DNA from: Gluconobacter thailandicus F149-1 = NBRC 100600
Lineage (GTDB): Bacteria; Pseudomonadota; Alphaproteobacteria; Acetobacterales; Acetobacteraceae
Assembly (NCBI RefSeq): GCF_000964465.1
Contig: NZ_BANH01000021.1
Span: forward strand, 62,001 to 126,000
Direction of reading: 5' to 3'
DNA: 64,000 nt
The position numbers and the translations under genes are program-made. Every line of letters starts with the position of its first letter. Position 1 is the stretch's first letter. Below the pieces are notes generated by a model. The model had not been told where the DNA came from and did no database searches. It worked only from the letters and a program-made list of their open reading frames with translations. This document shows, piece by piece, positions 60,234 through 64,000 of this stretch.

Positions 60234-61586
60234 ATGCTGCACTTCGCCCCAGAGTCTATCTGGTCAATCATCGCGCTCGGACTCTGCTTTCTGCTGGTCT
60301 GTGTGTTTGAATTTGCCAATGGATTCCATGACACGGCAAATGCCGTTGCGACGGTCATTTACACCAATTCCCTCAAGCCCAAGGTCGCTGTTGTCTGGTC
60401 CGGCCTGATGAATCTTCTGGGTGTGCTGCTCGGTGGTATTGCCGTGGCTTACACGCTGGTTGAACTGCTTCCACCGGATGTGCTGTCTCCGCCAAACGGG
60501 AATCCCGCAGTTCCCATGCTGGTGTCCCTGTTTGGCACCGCTCTGGCCTGGAACCTGCTGACCTGGTGGTTCGGTATTCCAAATTCGTCTTCACACTGCG
60601 TAATTGGCTCGCTCGTCGGCATTGCGATCGGGGATTCCTTTCTGCATGCGCGTGACCTCGGACATAGCGTCGACTGGAACCAGATATGGAAAGTTCTGAC
60701 CACGCTGGCCGTATCTCCTCCGCTCGGCTTCATCGGGGCAGGTATTCTGTTCCTGATCATTCGGAAATTCGTTCACCTTCCGGCTCTTTATGAGCGTCCG
60801 GAACCCCACCACCGACCCAATCCGATTGTGCGTGCCCTGCTGGTGACAACCTGTACGCTTGTCAGTTTTTCCCACGGCAATAACGATGGGCAGAAGAGCA
60901 TCGGCCTGATCATGCTCACGATCATTGGCCTGATGCCAGCAGCGTTTGCTCTGAACCCTCAGATCCCCCTGCAGTACGACATGATCCGTCAGGATGTGCA
61001 GGCTGCGCGACCCCTGGTCGCCGAATTTGATCGATACTCGTTCAAAGCCGATGCCCTGGCATCCATCGACCGGTTGGAAAAAGGCGCTGAAATTCATGCC
61101 AGCCCGGCTGAAACCCGCGGGGACATTTATCAGGTTCTTTCCGGACTTCGTTCTGTGGCCTCTAACCCCGCCACGTCTGGCGAACAGAAGAAGGAAGCAG
61201 AGGCGCTTGCCAAGAAACTTCGCCCCACTGTGGAATATGCCCCATTCTGGGTCCGTCTTCTGAGTGCTCTTTGCCTCGGTGTTGGAACAATGATCGGATA
61301 TCACCGCATCGTTCAGACGCTAGGTGAGGGCATTGGCAAGACCCACCTGAACCCCGCTCAGGGTGCCGCTTCGGAAGTTGTTGGTGCAGGTCTGATCATG
61401 ACAGCAGGCTATACGGGCCTTCCTGTCTCCACAACGCATATCATTACGTCAGGCGTCGCAGGGACCATGGTGGCTTCCGGGTCCGGCATCAACATGCACA
61501 TGCTGACCAAGATTGCACTGGCATGGCTCTTTACGCTTCCCGTTACGATCACGGTATCTGCAATTCTTTTCTATATTCTTGCCTGA
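60234..61586 (+). CDS. pit: Inorganic phosphate transporter, PiT family
   Basis: 450-aa inner-membrane metal-phosphate:H+ symporter. The two PiT signature repeats are present: FEFANGFHDTANAVATVIYT near residue 22 and TLVSFSHGNNDGQKSIGL near residue 206, plus FGIPNSSSHCVIGSLVGIAIG and GLPVSTTHIITSGVAGTM. A soluble loop (about 250-340) separates the halves. CAGGAG lies twelve bases before the ATG, rather far. A strong terminator follows 28 bases after the stop, so it is a single-gene unit or ends one. Confidence 0.92.
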   Translation: MLHFAPESIWSIIALGLCFLLVCVFEFANGFHDTANAVATVIYTNSLKPKVAVVWSGLMNLLGVLLGGIAVAYTLVELLPPDVLSPPNGNPAVPMLVSLFGTALAWNLLTWWFGIPNSSSHCVIGSLVGIAIGDSFLHARDLGHSVDWNQIWKVLTTLAVSPPLGFIGAGILFLIIRKFVHLPALYERPEPHHRPNPIVRALLVTTCTLVSFSHGNNDGQKSIGLIMLTIIGLMPAAFALNPQIPLQYDMIRQDVQAARPLVAEFDRYSFKADALASIDRLEKGAEIHASPAETRGDIYQVLSGLRSVASNPATSGEQKKEAEALAKKLRPTVEYAPFWVRLLSALCLGVGTMIGYHRIVQTLGEGIGKTHLNPAQGAASEVVGAGLIMTAGYTGLPVSTTHIITSGVAGTMVASGSGINMHMLTKIALAWLFTLPVTITVSAILFYILA

Positions 61587-61613
61587 CCTCCAGGCCATAA
61601 AATCCGTTTCTTA

Positions 61614-61650
61614 ATGAAAAAGGGTCAGCCTCTTGCTGGCCCTTTTTCAT
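61614..61650. terminator. Strong intrinsic terminator after the phosphate transporter
   Basis: ATGAAAAAGGGTCAGC pairs with GCTGGCCCTTTTTCAT (one G-U) around CTCTT. The outer A-T pairs provide a T-run on both strands, so it can work in either direction. Confidence 0.85.
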
Positions 61651-61786
61651 GATGGAAACCGTACTTTGCGGAATATGAAACTTGTATTTCAATGTCTTCA
61701 AACGATCACAAGACATAAACGAACCGGCTGCATAACGTCCCTGCACATTCTCTGACCACGTCAGAGCCCCACGCAGGAATATATTG

Positions 61787-64000
61787 ATGAAGCTGATGCT
61801 TGCCCTGACGACCTGTCTGAGCGGAGTTTTCGTTCTTTCAGGCGCCCAGAATGCTTTTGCGGACGATGTGTCGCCCATCCATACATCACATAAGGATGGA
61901 CAGCATTCAAATCAGCGCAAAGTCTCTTCAGACAGGAAGAAGGCAGCGGCTCAATCCACTGAAGCAACGTCCGCAGAGTCCGTGGTTGTTCTTGGATCTG
62001 GTGCCGCCCGTGAGACACAGACTGTTTCCCGCCGCGCGATTCAGGAAATGACGCCAGGAACAAGTCCTTTCAAGACGTTGTCCAAACTTCCAGGCGTCAT
62101 GTTCACGTCGTCCGATCCATTGGGTTCCTACGAATGGTCCCAGCAGATCATTATCCGTGGCTTTGATCAGAGCCGTCTCGGCTTTACAATGGACGGCATT
62201 CCGCTTGGGAATCTCGCTTATGGTAACACCAATGGCCTTTCGATCGGCCGCGCCCTTGAAACCGAAAACAATGGCCCTTCAACCCTGACGCAGGGAGCAG
62301 GCGCTCTCGGTGTGGCTGCATCCAATGATCTGGGTGGCGCGCTACAATTCACATCTGTAGATCCAACCAAGAAATTTGGTGTGGACGTTGCGGGAACAAT
62401 CGGGTCTGCCTCTACCTGGAGAACATTTGCCCGCATCAACAGTGGCGAACTGAAAGGCGGTGGTCGCTTCTACGTGTCCTACAATCATCAGGACGCAAAC
62501 AAGTGGAAGGGCGATGGCGTTCAGGTTCAAGACCAAGCAAATGCCAAGTACATTCAGCCCTTTGGCGAGCATGTAAAGCTGACGGTCTATGGAGACTGGT
62601 CCAAGCGTAAGGAAAACGATTACCAGGATCTCTCGCTCGCTCAGATCCGCAAGTACGGATATAATCTCGACAACATTACGGGCAATTATGCCCTCGCCAA
62701 GGAGATCGCCACGGCCTACCAGACAGGAACGGCTTTCCCCTCAAGCGTCCAGGATCAGGACACGGTTTATTATAACGCAGCGGGCCTGCGTGAAGACGCC
62801 ATGGGATATGGCCGACTGGATTTTGACATCACCAGTCGCCTCAAAGGGTTCGTGACAGGATATGGCCACACCAACACAGGTGAGGGTGCGTGGGTCACAC
62901 CTTACCTCGCCACCCCAGCAGCTCTTGGCGGCTCACCGCTCACGACCCGTACCACGGAATATGACATTCATCGCGCCGGCTTCATTGGGGGCCTGACGTA
63001 CAAGATCGCAAACCATACCATCGACTGGGGCTTCTGGTTCGAGAACAACAATTTCGAGCAGGCGCGGCGCTTTTATCCGCTTCAGGACAGCGGAGCACCA
63101 TCATCCATTCACTGGTATCAGGGTAATTCCTTCTACACCCAGTGGCAGAGCACGTTTAATACCAAGACCTATCAGGTCCATCTGGGCGACACATGGCAGA
63201 TCATGCCAGCCCTGAAGGTGACTTACGGCTTCAAATCCCTCATCGTCGACAACTCTGCCCGTGCCCTGAGCGGCAATCTGATGGGCACACCAACCGGCAC
63301 GACCTATCCGTCCGGTTCCCTTAACGCCTCGAACGGCTTCCTGCCGCAAATTGGTGCAAACTACCGTATCAACCAGCACCACGAAATTTTTGCTGATTTC
63401 GCGCGTAATATGGCAGCATATGACAGTGCCCAGACTTCGGGACCGTTCTCCACAACTACCGCAGGTTTCGAGGTTCTCCAGAAGAAGCTGAAGCCTGAAA
63501 TGTCCAATACCGAAGAGCTGGGGTATCGCTTCCATAACCGGACGTTCCAGGCCTCTGTCACAGGTTACTATGTGGAGTTCCAGAACCGCCTTCTGGCAGT
63601 CACACAGGGCGTCGGCATTCAGGGTAATGCGTCGGTTCTCAGCAATGTGGGTGGTGTGACTGCTCGCGGTGTGGACGTTGCCGCCAACTGGAAGTTTGCT
63701 CGCAACTGGTCGCTCTTCGCATCCTACGCCTTCAATAACTCCCTGTATGACGACAACGTTTATGCTGACGGCGTTATTTCCGCTCACATCAAGGGCAAGC
63801 ATACAGTCGGGATGCCATCCCATCTCGCCAACGTGGAACTTGGATATGATGATGGCGCGATCTGGGGCAACGTCCTGATGCAGTTTCAGGACAAGCGCTA
63901 CTACACCTATACCAACGACGCTTCCGTACCGGCCAATGCGATCTTCAACCTGAATGTTGGTTATCGCTTCCAGAGCCAGAACTGGTTCCTGCGCGGTGTA
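61787..64000 (+). CDS. TonB-dependent receptor, 3' end cut by window
   Basis: First 738 codons of an outer-membrane receptor, open to the window edge. Signal peptide MKLMLALTTCLSGVFVLSG, cleavage near AFADD; a polar, lysine-rich spacer (residues 30-65); then a plug with SVVVLGSGAARETQTVSRRA, IIIRGFDQSRLGFTMDGIPL and GAGALGVAASNDLGG. No STN domain. AGGAA lies eight to nine bases before the ATG. The plug parallels the STN receptor at 39262-41952 in its DG(I/V)PLG...YGN.NGLS...GAGALG pattern, so the two are paralogues. Ligand unknown. Confidence 0.9.
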   Translation, partial: MKLMLALTTCLSGVFVLSGAQNAFADDVSPIHTSHKDGQHSNQRKVSSDRKKAAAQSTEATSAESVVVLGSGAARETQTVSRRAIQEMTPGTSPFKTLSKLPGVMFTSSDPLGSYEWSQQIIIRGFDQSRLGFTMDGIPLGNLAYGNTNGLSIGRALETENNGPSTLTQGAGALGVAASNDLGGALQFTSVDPTKKFGVDVAGTIGSASTWRTFARINSGELKGGGRFYVSYNHQDANKWKGDGVQVQDQANAKYIQPFGEHVKLTVYGDWSKRKENDYQDLSLAQIRKYGYNLDNITGNYALAKEIATAYQTGTAFPSSVQDQDTVYYNAAGLREDAMGYGRLDFDITSRLKGFVTGYGHTNTGEGAWVTPYLATPAALGGSPLTTRTTEYDIHRAGFIGGLTYKIANHTIDWGFWFENNNFEQARRFYPLQDSGAPSSIHWYQGNSFYTQWQSTFNTKTYQVHLGDTWQIMPALKVTYGFKSLIVDNSARALSGNLMGTPTGTTYPSGSLNASNGFLPQIGANYRINQHHEIFADFARNMAAYDSAQTSGPFSTTTAGFEVLQKKLKPEMSNTEELGYRFHNRTFQASVTGYYVEFQNRLLAVTQGVGIQGNASVLSNVGGVTARGVDVAANWKFARNWSLFASYAFNNSLYDDNVYADGVISAHIKGKHTVGMPSHLANVELGYDDGAIWGNVLMQFQDKRYYTYTNDASVPANAIFNLNVGYRFQSQNWFLRGV

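Overview
The window looks like chromosome of an acetic acid bacterium (Acetobacteraceae), most likely Gluconobacter or a close relative. The best marker is the neighbouring pair of a gluconate:H+ symporter and an SDR that closely resembles Gluconobacter gluconate 5-dehydrogenase (ends VDGGITVSL). The moderate-to-high GC, the many TonB-dependent receptors (five in 64 kb) and the tightly overlapping operons fit the same group. No rRNA, tRNA, CRISPR array, insertion sequence or prophage gene was recognised.

Layout. 1-1.7 kb: end of a NodS-like methyltransferase that overlaps tail to tail with a family-2 glycosyltransferase, then a small acidic proline-rich protein. 1.7-15.8 kb: a polysaccharide block with a giant NdvB/ChvB-type cyclic beta-glucan synthase (2838 aa), several very small ORFs, an alpha-glucan phosphorylase and a CYTH/CHAD protein. 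16-18.3 kb: a siderophore-type TonB receptor. 18.6-23.9 kb: a cobalamin riboswitch followed by a TonB receptor, ABC ATPase, binding protein and permease, i.e. a complete corrinoid uptake operon. 23.9-26 kb: gntP-gno. 26.4-39.2 kb: a nine-gene, end-overlapping operon (LLM flavin monooxygenase, DppABCDF-type importer, P1/DmpA-type peptidase, alpha/beta hydrolase, TTC38-like TPR protein). It is divergent from a TonB receptor across a palindrome-bearing promoter region and met at its tail by a second LLM flavin enzyme. I consider this the most likely undescribed system. 39.2-45.2 kb: a FecI/FecR/STN-TonB receptor signalling cassette with a divergent Tat-exported PhoD phosphatase. 45.3-53.6 kb: Bcr/CflA exporter plus DeoR regulator, then an ethanolamine module (porin, permease, EutC, EutB) with a divergent AraC-type regulator. 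53.7-56.9 kb: ArfB ribosome rescue factor, a CPFS thioredoxin-fold protein, an M3 peptidase. 56.9-61.6 kb: di-haem peroxidase, phospholipase C-like phosphoesterase, a 55-aa protein and a PiT phosphate transporter. 61.8-64 kb: start of a TonB receptor paralogous to the STN receptor.

How the parts connect. EutBC needs adenosylcobalamin, and the window carries a riboswitch-controlled corrinoid importer, so B12 supply and a B12-dependent catabolic enzyme lie within 30 kb. Two secreted phosphoesterases (PhoD and the PLC-like enzyme) and a phosphate transporter suggest phosphorus scavenging. The nine-gene operon reads as outer-membrane receptor, periplasmic binding, inner-membrane import, then oxidative and hydrolytic breakdown of a single peptide-like or chelator-like compound whose identity cannot be told from sequence. 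Starts were moved from the longest ORF where a signal peptide, Shine-Dalgarno site or neighbour overlap argued for it; these cases are stated. All family assignments come from reading motifs by eye, without database searches.
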